Shown in pieces: positions 1-11,594 of a stretch of DNA of 59,514 nt. The notes below the pieces were generated by a model. The model did not search any database, had not been told where the DNA came from, and was given only the letters and a program-made list of their open reading frames with translations. Both the position numbers and the translations under genes were made by a program. The DNA lies in NCBI GenBank assembly GCA_003243915.1, contig QHCC01000001.1, forward strand, positions 13,565-73,078, in the 5' to 3' direction. This DNA comes from Pseudonocardiales bacterium. Lineage in GTDB: Bacteria; Actinomycetota; Actinomycetes; Mycobacteriales; Jatrophihabitantaceae. Numbering within the stretch: position 1 is the first letter of the stretch; each line of letters starts with the position of its first letter.

Positions 1-906
1 TTCAACCAGCACGCGAAGTGGCTCAAGACGACGCACCAGATCCCGTGGCGAGCGCCGATCGCATCGTTGAACTACCTGCTCTCCTCACATGTGTGGCGCC
101 AGGACAACAATGGGTTCTCACACCAGGACCCAGGGTTCATCGACCATGTGATCAACAAGAAGGCCGAGATCGTTCGGGTATACCTCCCGCCGGACACCAA
201 CACCCTGCTCTCGGTGGCCGATCACTGCCTACGCAGTCGCGACTACGTCAACATCATCGTCGCCGGCAAACAACCGGCGTTGACCTACCTGACGATGGAG
301 GCGGCAATCGCACACTGCACCCGCGGTCTGGGGATCTGGGCATGGGCGAGCACCACCGACGACGACCCGGACGTAGTGCTCGCCTGCGCCGGCGATATCC
401 CCACGCTGGAGACCCTCGCCGCGGCCGACCTGCTACGCACCCACCTGCCCGAGCTCAAGGTCCGGGTCATCAATGTCGTCGACCTGATGCGGCTGGAGCC
501 GGACACCGAACACCCACACGGGTTGCCCGACCGCGACTTCGATGCGCTGTTCACCACCGACAAGCCGGTGATCTTCGCCTATCACGGCTATCCATGGCTC
601 ATCCATCGGCTGACCTACCGTCGCAACAACCACCACAACCTGCACGTGCGCGGCTACAAGGAAGAGGGCACCACGACCACGCCGTTCGACATGGCGATGC
701 TCAACGACCTCGACCGGTTCCACCTCGTCATGGACGTCATCGATCGCGTCCCGTCCCTGGGCCCCCACGCCGCGACGCTGCGCCAACAGATGTCCGATGC
801 CCGCCTCGGCGCGCGCTCCTACACGCGCGAACACGGCGAGGACGACCCGGCGATCACCGGCTGGACGTGGCCGACGGCCACGGCACCGGCAACGGGCGAG
901 GACTGA
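1..906 (+). CDS. xfp: Phosphoketolase (xylulose-5-P/fructose-6-P), C-terminal part; 5' end outside window
   Basis: Frame 1 open from base 1 ([46 protein letters not shown]...[20 protein letters not shown]); characteristic phosphoketolase C-terminal motifs; followed by ackA. Confidence 0.95.
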   Translation, partial: FNQHAKWLKTTHQIPWRAPIASLNYLLSSHVWRQDNNGFSHQDPGFIDHVINKKAEIVRVYLPPDTNTLLSVADHCLRSRDYVNIIVAGKQPALTYLTMEAAIAHCTRGLGIWAWASTTDDDPDVVLACAGDIPTLETLAAADLLRTHLPELKVRVINVVDLMRLEPDTEHPHGLPDRDFDALFTTDKPVIFAYHGYPWLIHRLTYRRNNHHNLHVRGYKEEGTTTTPFDMAMLNDLDRFHLVMDVIDRVPSLGPHAATLRQQMSDARLGARSYTREHGEDDPAITGWTWPTATAPATGED

Positions 907-908
907 GG

Positions 909-2006
909 GTGCGAGTACTCGTCGTCAATGCCGGGTCCTCGAGCCTGAAACTTCGCCTGCTCGACGGGCAGGACCGCGCCGAGCAGAGCGCTGACCTGCC
1001 CGCCGGGACGGGGGGGCTCGACACGTCCCGCCTCGCGACGGTCTTGCACGACTGGCCCGAACCCGACGTGGTCGGTCACCGCATCGTGCACGGCGGCACC
1101 GTCTTCACCGGCCCGGTCGTGATCGATGAGGCAGTGCGCACGCGGTTGGCCGAGCTGAGCGACCTCGCCCCGCTGCACCAGCCCAAGTCGCTCGCCGCGC
1201 TGGACGCCGTCGCTGCGCAGCTGCCCGATGTGCCGGCAGTCGCCAGCTTCGACACGGCCTTTCACGCCACGCTCCCCGCCGCGGCAGCGACGTATGCGGT
1301 GCCGCGCGAATGGCGCCAGCGTTACGGGATCCGCCGCTACGGCTTTCATGGACTCTCACACGCATATTGCGCCCGGCGTTGCGCACAGCTGGTGGGCCGG
1401 TCCCCCTCGGGGCTGCGGATCGTGAGCTGCCATCTGGGCGCGGGCGCCTCGCTCGCGGCGGTGCTCGACGGCCGCAGCGTAGATACCACGATGGGGTTCA
1501 CGCCGCTGGAGGGCCTGGTGATGGCCACCCGCTCCGGATCGGTGGACCCAGGACTGGTGCTCTGGCTCGAAGAGCACGAGCGGCTGTCACCCCACGAGGT
1601 CGCCACGGCGCTGGAGCAACGCTCCGGACTCACGGCCCTGGCGGGGACCGGTGACATGCGTGAGGTCGAGGCTGCGGCGCGTCGTGGGGACGCCGACGCG
1701 ATGCTCGCCATCGACGTGTACATCCACCGGCTGGCGGCCGGCATCGCCGCGATGTGTGCGTCCGCCGGTGGGCTGGACGTGCTCGCATTCACCGGCGGGG
1801 TAGGCGAACACTCGTCGACGGTGCGACGCCGCGCGGTCGAGCGCCTCGCGTTCCTCGGCGTCGCCATCGACACCGAACGCAACAACACCGCGCAGGACGA
1901 CGCCGATATCACGGCTCAGGGTGCCGAGCCGCGGACCGTGGTGGTCACCGCCCGTGAAGACCTGCAGATCGCCGGCGAGGCGCGCCGGTTGCTCGATACG
2001 CAATAG
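909..2006 (+). CDS. ackA: Acetate kinase
   Basis: GTG start at 909; VRVLVVNAGSSSLKLRLL, HRIVHGG, GFHGLSH, FTGGVGEHSS; starts 2 nt after the phosphoketolase stop. Confidence 0.95.
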   Translation: MRVLVVNAGSSSLKLRLLDGQDRAEQSADLPAGTGGLDTSRLATVLHDWPEPDVVGHRIVHGGTVFTGPVVIDEAVRTRLAELSDLAPLHQPKSLAALDAVAAQLPDVPAVASFDTAFHATLPAAAATYAVPREWRQRYGIRRYGFHGLSHAYCARRCAQLVGRSPSGLRIVSCHLGAGASLAAVLDGRSVDTTMGFTPLEGLVMATRSGSVDPGLVLWLEEHERLSPHEVATALEQRSGLTALAGTGDMREVEAAARRGDADAMLAIDVYIHRLAAGIAAMCASAGGLDVLAFTGGVGEHSSTVRRRAVERLAFLGVAIDTERNNTAQDDADITAQGAEPRTVVVTAREDLQIAGEARRLLDTQ

Positions 2007-2019
2007 CCGCCATAGCCAA

Positions 2020-2057
2020 GCATGCTCGGACCGCCGTGGCTGGCGGTCCGAGCATGC
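2020..2057. terminator. Perfect 16-bp stem / 6-nt loop, probable bidirectional terminator
   Basis: GCATGCTCGGACCGCC-gtggct-GGCGGTCCGAGCATGC between convergent ackA and the 2080..2661 minus gene. Confidence 0.8.
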
Positions 2058-2079
2058 CGTCACTCTGTCGGGTAGCGGG

Positions 2080-2661
2080 TCAGACGCCCGCGCCCACCAG
2101 TTCACGCTCCTCGGCGAACACGGCCCGCGTCGGCGGCACCCGCCGGCCATGCACCAGTCCGAGTACGGACAGCAGCACCATCAGGCCGGCGCCCGCGAAG
2201 GCGACGATCGCCGCGATGCCCGCAATCGTGGCCATGGTGCCGAAGGCGTATGCGTTGAGCAGCAGACCGCGCAGCGTCTCACCCTTGAAGACGGTGTTCA
2301 CGGTGGCCGCGAGCTTGGTGTCGGTGGGGTTGGCCTGCGCTTCCTTGCTGAGCTGGGCATAGGTCTTGCCATTGCCGATCGTCTTCAGGTGCACGGCGAT
2401 GAAGTGGTCTGCGTAGACCTGAGCCTGCGCGCCGGTGGTCAACTGCTGGCCGGCGTACTGACGGACCTGCTTGAACTCGGCACCGGCGATGGCAGGACTG
2501 CCCTTGGCGGGAAAGTAGATCTGCTGAGCGGCGAGCTGGGTGTGCACCTCGTGAGCGACGAAATTGTGCGCCCAGGTGAGCAGCGAGCCGGCGACTACCA
2601 GCATGGCGGCGAGACTCAGCCCAACCCAGCTGACCAATCTGTCAAGCGCTTTTCGTTGCAT
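2080..2661 (-). CDS. Hypothetical membrane protein with N- and C-terminal TM segments
   Basis: ORF with hydrophobic segments near both ends; convergent with ackA. Confidence 0.8.
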   Translation of the reverse strand: MQRKALDRLVSWVGLSLAAMLVVAGSLLTWAHNFVAHEVHTQLAAQQIYFPAKGSPAIAGAEFKQVRQYAGQQLTTGAQAQVYADHFIAVHLKTIGNGKTYAQLSKEAQANPTDTKLAATVNTVFKGETLRGLLLNAYAFGTMATIAGIAAIVAFAGAGLMVLLSVLGLVHGRRVPPTRAVFAEERELVGAGV

Positions 2662-2883
2662 GGCTTTGTCTCCTCAGTAGGTGCGGGGTGTCAGGCCGTT
2701 CGACCAGGCTTACCCGTTGGGGTCAATCCTCGACCGATCGACGGGCAACCGGTCGAGTCGAACGTCCCGTCCGGGCGGATGAAGGTCCTCACCGCAGACA
2801 GCCGCGCACGTCGTTACTGACGACACTGGTTGTCGAGGTGGGTGCACCACGGCGCGCACGGGCAGGAAAGACGCGCCCTAGTT

Positions 2884-2910
2884 GTCTGTCTGGGATATGC
2901 CCAGACAGAC
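2884..2910 (-). terminator. Stem-loop downstream of devR-like gene
   Basis: GTCTGTCTGGG-atatg-CCCAGACAGAC, 11-bp perfect stem, 2 nt past the stop at 2913. Confidence 0.7.
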
Positions 2911-2912
2911 CA

Positions 2913-5326
<2,414 letters not shown>

Positions 5327-5360
5327 TCAGCGTATCCGCGCGGGCCAGCGGCACGGCGCC

Positions 5361-6362
5361 TCAGACAGCTTCGGTGATCACATCGACCAGCCGCCGACGA
5401 CGTGTTTCTGCCGTCGCCGGCGCGCGCCCGACTCGCAATAACACGTGCGGATGCATCGTCAGCCGCAGTTCGTGCCGCAGCTGCGCGTTGGTGCGCGCCA
5501 CCTCGATCACCTGGGTGAGCGGGCTGGCCGCGTAGCCCCGGCGGGCGATTTCCAGCAGCATCCGCTCCAGCGCCTCGCCCGCGCGCAGCCACGCCATCGC
5601 GTTGTCCTCGCGCGCGCCGAGCAGCAGCAGGCACTGGTTCATGCTCGACTTGGTGCGGGTGGGCAGCCATCCCATTCCGCGCGTGTCGAAGTCACGGATC
5701 GGCAGGTCGTCCTCGGCACCGGCGTCGACGTGCGGCACAGCGAAGGCCTGCACCCCGTCGTCGCGGCGCAGGTCATCCGTGGTCCACGCGCGCAGCTCTG
5801 CCCGGTAGGCGGGATCTGCGTTCTCGAGCTGGTCAGCCTGCTGGCTCAGCCGCGCCGCCGCCATCCGGTCCTCCTGGCTCACGATCGGGTACACCTCCGC
5901 TCCCTCCCGGTTCGCAGCGTCCACCAGCGCAGCCACCACATGCTCCGGTACGGCGTCTTGCGAGAACTGTCGCCGGTTGGTGCGACGCACCTCGATCGCC
6001 GAGTCCAACAGCGCCAGCGCAGGCTCACCCACACCGTCGGAGGGGTGGACGACGATCCGCGCGACCAGGTTCGGACGGCTCGGGTCGGCAAGCCGCTCGA
6101 CCGTTGCGCGGTAGCCGCTGGAGGCCAGCGCAACCCGCGCGTTGAACAGCGCACATCCGCAGCTGAGCAGTAACTGCCGGCCGTGCGGATCGAGCAGGCG
6201 CAGCTGACGGCTCCGATCGACGTGGATCTCCAGCGAGTCCGGGGTGAGGACGAACCGCCATGGCTGGGTGTTGTGCACCGAGGGGGCGCGGGTCGCCCGC
6301 ACCGCTGCACGACGCATTGCTGTGGTCAACTGCACGTTGATCGGGGAAGTCATGTGCTCCAC
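5361..6362 (-). CDS. Acg-family nitroreductase-like FMN-binding protein
   Basis: RAPSVHNTQPWRFVL and C-terminal PLTQVIEV...HPHVLLRVGRA; paralogous to the next gene. Confidence 0.88.
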   Translation of the reverse strand: MEHMTSPINVQLTTAMRRAAVRATRAPSVHNTQPWRFVLTPDSLEIHVDRSRQLRLLDPHGRQLLLSCGCALFNARVALASSGYRATVERLADPSRPNLVARIVVHPSDGVGEPALALLDSAIEVRRTNRRQFSQDAVPEHVVAALVDAANREGAEVYPIVSQEDRMAAARLSQQADQLENADPAYRAELRAWTTDDLRRDDGVQAFAVPHVDAGAEDDLPIRDFDTRGMGWLPTRTKSSMNQCLLLLGAREDNAMAWLRAGEALERMLLEIARRGYAASPLTQVIEVARTNAQLRHELRLTMHPHVLLRVGRAPATAETRRRRLVDVITEAV

Positions 6363-6455
6363 CTGTGTTCCATTCCTTATCGGAGCTATTCGATAGCTCG
6401 CGTGGCATCGACCATTCGCGATGCGGACTGCGGCGCCTGCTGAACAGAGCTCGTA

Positions 6456-7490
6456 CTACGGGGACGAGCCAGCCACGCCGAGCGGGGCGCTCACGCGCCG
6501 TTGGTCGGTGCGATCATCGAGCACGTCGCCTATGTGGCGTCGCATGCTGGCGGCGGTGACCGGTGCCCGGCCGACCCGCAACACGAGGTGCGGATGCGCG
6601 CCCAGGCGCAGTTCGTCTCGCAGCTGCGCGCGCAGCGCGGCGACCTCGATCACCTGGGTGAACAGGCTCGCGACAAAGCCCGCGCGGGTGATCTCGAGCC
6701 AGACCCGCTCGAGGGCCTCCCCGGCCTGTACCCATGCCTGCGGGGTGTCAGCCGCGGTTGCGAGTACGAGCAGGCACTGGCTCGCCGAGGAATGGGTCTG
6801 ACTGGGTAGCCATCCGGCACCCTGGGAGTCGAAGTCGCGGATCGGCACGTCGTCACCGGCCGTGCCGTCCACGTGCGGGACGGCGGCCGCGCGCACCCCG
6901 TCGAGGCGTGTCGGGTCATTGCTGGTCCAGGCCCGCAGCTCGGCGCGGTAGGCGGCATCGACGTTCTGCGCGGCATCCGCCCGCTGGCTGAGCCGGGCGA
7001 GCGTCTGGCGGTCCTCGTTGTGGACAACCGGGTGCAGCACCGCACCCTCGGCAGCGGCGGCGCTGACCAACGTCGCCACCAGTTCGGCGGGCACCGGGTC
7101 GGCGGCGAAGCGACGGCGGTTGGTTTGCCGCAATTCGACGACCGGGTCCAGGGCCGCCAGGACGGGGTCCGTTGCCACCCCAATGCTGGCCTCGATCCTC
7201 GCCACGAGGTCCGGGCGGTCCCGGTCCGGGAAGCGGCGAACCGACACGGGGCAAGCCGATGCGGCCAGCGACACCCGGGCGTTGAGCAGCGCGCTGCCGG
7301 CGCTCAGGCACAGCTGCCGCCCGGTGGGGTCAAGAACCGCCAGTTGGCGGCTGCGATCGATGAACAGGTCCAATCCGTCCGAGCTCAGCCTGAACTGCCA
7401 GGGCTGGGTGTTGTGCACCGAGGGCGCGAGCATCGCCCGGGCCACTGCTGCGTGCAGTGCGGTGTCGCGCGGTGTACTGAGAGTGACCAT
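6456..7490 (-). CDS. Acg-family nitroreductase-like protein (paralogue)
   Basis: Start chosen at MVTLSTPRDTALHAAVARAMLAPSVHNTQPWQFRL; same motifs as 5361..6362. Confidence 0.88.
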   Translation of the reverse strand: MVTLSTPRDTALHAAVARAMLAPSVHNTQPWQFRLSSDGLDLFIDRSRQLAVLDPTGRQLCLSAGSALLNARVSLAASACPVSVRRFPDRDRPDLVARIEASIGVATDPVLAALDPVVELRQTNRRRFAADPVPAELVATLVSAAAAEGAVLHPVVHNEDRQTLARLSQRADAAQNVDAAYRAELRAWTSNDPTRLDGVRAAAVPHVDGTAGDDVPIRDFDSQGAGWLPSQTHSSASQCLLVLATAADTPQAWVQAGEALERVWLEITRAGFVASLFTQVIEVAALRAQLRDELRLGAHPHLVLRVGRAPVTAASMRRHIGDVLDDRTDQRRVSAPLGVAGSSP

Positions 7491-7525
7491 GTACTGAGTT
7501 GACGCCCCCAGCGCGGCCCGCGGCA

Positions 7526-7539
7526 GGGCCATACGTCCT
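7526..7539 (-). promoter_or_regulatory. Candidate DevR/DosR-like box upstream of the 6456..7490 gene
   Basis: On minus strand AGGAC-GTAT-GGCCC; resembles GGGAC-N4-GTCCC with two mismatches in the arms; 36-49 bp upstream of the start. Confidence 0.35.
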
Positions 7540-7672
7540 ACGCAGCAGCGTCCGAAGTCCGCACAACGGCCGTCCCCACCGGCGGGCCGCACAGCCCGCC
7601 GGCTGACCGATCGCGCATCTATCGCGGTGGATCAGCGGCACGCGTCGCGCTGACGGGCACAACCGCACACAT

Positions 7673-7702
7673 TTGGTACATGACTGTGCGATTACCTATA
7701 TA
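7673..7702 (+). promoter_or_regulatory. Possible sigma70-type promoter upstream of liv operon
   Basis: TTGGTA-18 nt-TATATA, within an otherwise GC-rich divergent intergenic region. Confidence 0.4.
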
Positions 7703-7857
7703 CCTGCCTCCACCGCCGTCGGATGGCACATAGACGAGGGCGGCGTCTGCGGCTACGTTTGCTCCACATCACGGTGGTGAGCCAGTCAACGGGTTGCCTC
7801 GGCCGGGCATGAGTGGCCGGTTCTCTGCCGAGCGCCTCACGGGTCAACGGGGGGTCC

Positions 7858-8664
7858 ATGCTCGAGGTGACACAGCTTCACGTCTCTTACGGTGGCGTCG
7901 TCAGGGCATTGCAGGGAGTCAGTCTCCAGGTGCCCGACGAGAAGGTCGTCGCCGTTCTCGGAAGCAACGGAGCCGGCAAGAGCACGTTGCTGCGGACCGT
8001 CTCGGCCACGCTTCGACTCCATCGCGGCGCGGTCGTCGGCGGCGGGATCACCTACCACGGCCAGAGCCTGGCAGGGCTGGATGCGGCGCGCACCGTCCGC
8101 CTGGGCATAGTGCAGGTCCCCGAGGGCCGGCGAATCTTCGGCCGGCTGACTGTCGAGGAGAATCTGCGGGCGGGCGGCCTGGGGGCAGCCGACAAGTCGG
8201 CCCGGGCCGCGTCCAAAGACCGGGTCTTCGATCTGTTTCCCCTGCTCGCCGAACGACGCAGGCAGCGGGCCGCGCTGCTCTCCGGCGGGGAGCAGCAGAT
8301 GCTGGCCATTGGCCGCGCTCTGATGGCCGCGCCGAAGCTGATCATCCTGGACGAGCCCAGCCTTGGCCTTGCACCGAAGATCGTCGGCCAGATCGGACGC
8401 ATTCTGCAGGCGATCAACGCCGACGGCACCGCTGTCCTGCTCGTCGAGCAGAACGCGGTAATGGCCCTCGGCATCGCAGACACTGCCTACGTCCTCGACG
8501 TCGGACGGGTGTCGCTGTCCGGTTCGGCGAAGGAACTCGCCGCCAGCGACGACGTCCGCCAGCTGTATCTCGGCCACGCAGCAACGTCAGCGTCAGGTGC
8601 CCCTGCAGAACCGGCACGGGAGCCGAGCCGGACGAGGTCGACTCTGAGTCGGTGGCAGGGATGA
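7858..8664 (+). CDS. livF: Branched-chain amino-acid-type ABC transporter ATP-binding protein (LivF-like)
   Basis: MLEVTQLHVSYGG, Walker A GSNGAGKST, LSGGEQQMLAIGRALM, LIILDEPSLGLAP. Confidence 0.93.
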   Translation: MLEVTQLHVSYGGVVRALQGVSLQVPDEKVVAVLGSNGAGKSTLLRTVSATLRLHRGAVVGGGITYHGQSLAGLDAARTVRLGIVQVPEGRRIFGRLTVEENLRAGGLGAADKSARAASKDRVFDLFPLLAERRRQRAALLSGGEQQMLAIGRALMAAPKLIILDEPSLGLAPKIVGQIGRILQAINADGTAVLLVEQNAVMALGIADTAYVLDVGRVSLSGSAKELAASDDVRQLYLGHAATSASGAPAEPAREPSRTRSTLSRWQG

Positions 8665-9524
8665 GCGCCCAACCGGTTGCCGACCTGACCCCAGCGCCCG
8701 AGGTTCCCACCTTGGTAGTCGACGGGGTGTCGGTCACCTTTGCCGGTATCAAGGCCCTGAGCGACGTCTCGTTCACCGTGGCTCCGGGCAGCATCCACGC
8801 CCTCATCGGTCCGAACGGCGCCGGAAAGTCGACGTGCTTCAACGTGCTGTCCGGGATCTACCGCGCCACGTCAGGTGCCGTGCGCTTCGGTGAGCACAAT
8901 CTGATCGGACTGCGGCCGCACCGCATCGCCCGGCTCGGGGTCGCCCGGGCGTTTCAGAATATCGCGCTGTCCAAGGGCCAGACCGTGGCTGAGAACCTCA
9001 TGCTCGGCCGGCATGCGCTGACCCACTCCGGTTTCGTGAGCTCCGGCCTGCGCCTACCGTCCGCGGTACGGGAGGGCCGTCTGCATGGGGCCCGGATTCA
9101 GGAGATCGCCGAGTTCGTCGGGCTCGGCAAGAAGCTCCGCAGCCCGGCCGGATTGTTGTCCTACGGCGACCAGAAGCGGGTCGAGGTGGGCCGGGCGCTG
9201 GCGTGCGAACCACGGCTGCTGCTGCTGGACGAACCGGTCGCCGGCATGAACGCCGAGGAGTCCTCCCACATGGCGAGCCTGATCGCCGAGGTGCGCCAAG
9301 AACTGGGCATCTCCATCCTGCTGGTCGAGCACGACATGGGACTCGTCATGGGCATCTCCGATCGGGTCACGGTGCTCGACTTCGGCCGGCTCATCGCCGA
9401 GGGAACTCCGGCTCAGGTCCAGGACGACCCGAATGTCGTCCGCGCCTATCTGGGCACCGGCGAGGACGAGGACGGGGACCCGTCACAAGCCGGACGGCCG
9501 GCAGCCAAGGAGCGCGAACGATGA
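8661..9524 (+). CDS. livG: ABC transporter ATP-binding protein (LivG-like)
   Basis: GPNGAGKSTCFNVLSG, LSYGDQKRVEVGRAL, LLLLDEPVAGMN; ATGA overlap with upstream gene. Confidence 0.93.
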   Translation: MSAQPVADLTPAPEVPTLVVDGVSVTFAGIKALSDVSFTVAPGSIHALIGPNGAGKSTCFNVLSGIYRATSGAVRFGEHNLIGLRPHRIARLGVARAFQNIALSKGQTVAENLMLGRHALTHSGFVSSGLRLPSAVREGRLHGARIQEIAEFVGLGKKLRSPAGLLSYGDQKRVEVGRALACEPRLLLLDEPVAGMNAEESSHMASLIAEVRQELGISILLVEHDMGLVMGISDRVTVLDFGRLIAEGTPAQVQDDPNVVRAYLGTGEDEDGDPSQAGRPAAKERER

Positions 9525-10405
9525 CCCAGTTCTTCGAGTTGGTCCTCAACGGCTTGAGTCTCGGCAGCATCTACGCGTTGATCGCGCTGGGCTTCGTCAT
9601 CGTCTTCAAGGCGACCGAGGTCGTGAACTTCGCCCAGGGCAGCCTGCTGGTTCTCGGTGGTTACATCACCACCCAGGCACACGACCACATGCCATTCGTG
9701 CTGGCGTTGCTGGTCGGCGTTTCGGCGACCGCGTTCACCGCGCTGGTGATCGAGCGGGTGTTCATCCACAACGCCCGGGGCGGCGACGTCAACGCACTGG
9801 CCATTCTCACAATCGGCATCGACATCCTGCTGATCACCGAGCTGACCAGACGCTTCGGGTCCAATGTGCTCACCATCGGAGATCCGTGGGGCAACAAGCT
9901 GGTGCACTTCGCCGGTGTGTCCCTTCCGCAGTCTCGGCTGGCCGCGATCATGGTCGCCTTCGTGCTGCTTGCCGCCTTCTTCTTGGCGTTCAAGTTCTCC
10001 AACTGGGGTGTGGCGATGCGGGCCGGCGCCGAGGACGGCGAGGCGGCGGCCCTGATGGGGATCAGACGCGGTCGGGTGACCGCAACCGCGTGGATGGTTG
10101 CCGGCGCGCTGGCTGCGGTCGCGGTCGTGTTCCTCACCGCCTTCCCCAGCCCGGGGCTGGACACCGGCGCCCGCGAGATCGCGCTGCGCGCCTTCCCCGC
10201 TGCGATCCTCGGCGGGCTGGACTCGACAGCGGGTGCGGTGGTGGGTGGACTCGCAATCGGGCTCGCCGAATCCATGACCGCCGGCTACAGCGTCACGTTC
10301 CTCGGCGGCAGCCTCGCCGATGTCATCCCCTATCTCGTCATGCTGGTGATCCTGCTGGTGCGCCCCTCGGGGATCTTCGGCACCCGGGAGTTGTCTCGTG
10401 TCTGA
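9521..10405 (+). CDS. livH: ABC transporter permease (LivH-like)
   Basis: LVLNGLSLGSIYALIALGFVIVFKATEVVNFAQGSLLVLGGY; multi-TM. Confidence 0.93.
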   Translation: MTQFFELVLNGLSLGSIYALIALGFVIVFKATEVVNFAQGSLLVLGGYITTQAHDHMPFVLALLVGVSATAFTALVIERVFIHNARGGDVNALAILTIGIDILLITELTRRFGSNVLTIGDPWGNKLVHFAGVSLPQSRLAAIMVAFVLLAAFFLAFKFSNWGVAMRAGAEDGEAAALMGIRRGRVTATAWMVAGALAAVAVVFLTAFPSPGLDTGAREIALRAFPAAILGGLDSTAGAVVGGLAIGLAESMTAGYSVTFLGGSLADVIPYLVMLVILLVRPSGIFGTRELSRV

Positions 10406-11594
10406 TGGACGCACGGCACTATTGCGCCGGCTCAGGATCGGCACCCTGGTCCGAATCCTGCTGGTGGTGGTCCTGGCCGCGTTGCCGCTGTACCTCGACA
10501 ATTCCTTGTTGCAGACGGGGTTGTTCTCCATGGCCGCCGTCGTCGGAGCAATCGGCCTGACGATCCTGACCGGAGCAGCGGGCCAGCTGTCGCTGGCACA
10601 CGCCTTCTTCCTGGCGGTGGGCGCGTATTCGTACTCGTACTTCGCGGGACTGCCGGATCCGTCGAAGGCCTCGAAGGCACACGGACTCGGCCTGCCGCCC
10701 GTGCTGGCCATGGTGCTCGCCGTGGCCATGGCCGGAGTGGTCGGGTTGCTCTTCAGCCCGATCGCCGGACGACTGCGCGGCATCTACCTCGGCGTCGCGT
10801 CGCTCAGCCTGGTGTTCATCGGCTCCTTCGTCTACGAGAACGCCCGCGGACTGACCGGGGGCTTCAACGGCCGCGCAGCAACAGACTTCTCGCTGTTCGG
10901 CTTTCAGTTCGCAGCCGACCATCCGCCATTGAGCATCCTGAATGTGCCCTACGGTCGCTTCGAGCGGCTCTGGTACCTGTTCCTTTTCCTGGCCGTCCTG
11001 GCCTACGTCTTCGGCACCAACGTGCTGCGCGGCCGGATGGGTCGGGCCATGCAGACGATGCGTGACAGTGAAGTGGCCGCTGCCACCATGGGTGTCGACA
11101 TCCGCCGCACCAAGGCCGGCGTTTTCGCTCTGTCGAGCATGTACGCCGGTCTGGCCGGCGTGATGGTGGCGCTGGCATTCACCCGGGTGACACCTGACTA
11201 CTTCATCCTGCCGCTCTCGATCAGCTACCTCGCGATGGTGGTGATCGGCGGCCTCGGCTCAGTCGGCGGCGCGACTCTCGGCGCAGTCTTCGTCACGGCG
11301 CTGCCGACACTGCTGAGTCGATACTCCGATTCCCTGCCGTTCGTCGCTGCCCCGGCGAGCGGGGGTTATGACGCCGGCAAGATCAGTGCTGCTCTGTTCG
11401 GTCTGGCCATCGTGTTGTTCGTCCTGTTCGAACCCGGCGGTTTGAGCGCTCTCGGCAAGCGCCTGACCGGTCGGGTCCGCAGGCACACGCCCGGCGGCGT
11501 TCGCGGGCACAAGCCAGACGACCGGGCCGTAGAACCCCAACGCACACTGCCCAGATCGGGCAATACCACCCGCACCCAGGAGGATCCCGTATGA
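10398..11594 (+). CDS. livM: ABC transporter permease (LivM-like)
   Basis: LTGAAGQLSLAHAFFLAVGAYSYSYF and AMVVIGGLGSVGGATLGAVFV; multi-TM. Confidence 0.92.
   Translation: MSDGRTALLRRLRIGTLVRILLVVVLAALPLYLDNSLLQTGLFSMAAVVGAIGLTILTGAAGQLSLAHAFFLAVGAYSYSYFAGLPDPSKASKAHGLGLPPVLAMVLAVAMAGVVGLLFSPIAGRLRGIYLGVASLSLVFIGSFVYENARGLTGGFNGRAATDFSLFGFQFAADHPPLSILNVPYGRFERLWYLFLFLAVLAYVFGTNVLRGRMGRAMQTMRDSEVAAATMGVDIRRTKAGVFALSSMYAGLAGVMVALAFTRVTPDYFILPLSISYLAMVVIGGLGSVGGATLGAVFVTALPTLLSRYSDSLPFVAAPASGGYDAGKISAALFGLAIVLFVLFEPGGLSALGKRLTGRVRRHTPGGVRGHKPDDRAVEPQRTLPRSGNTTRTQEDPV

Noticed and set aside
18-908. N-terminal extension of the ackA ORF
   Set aside because: Overlaps phosphoketolase in another frame; true start is GTG 909 giving the conserved VLVVNAGSSS.
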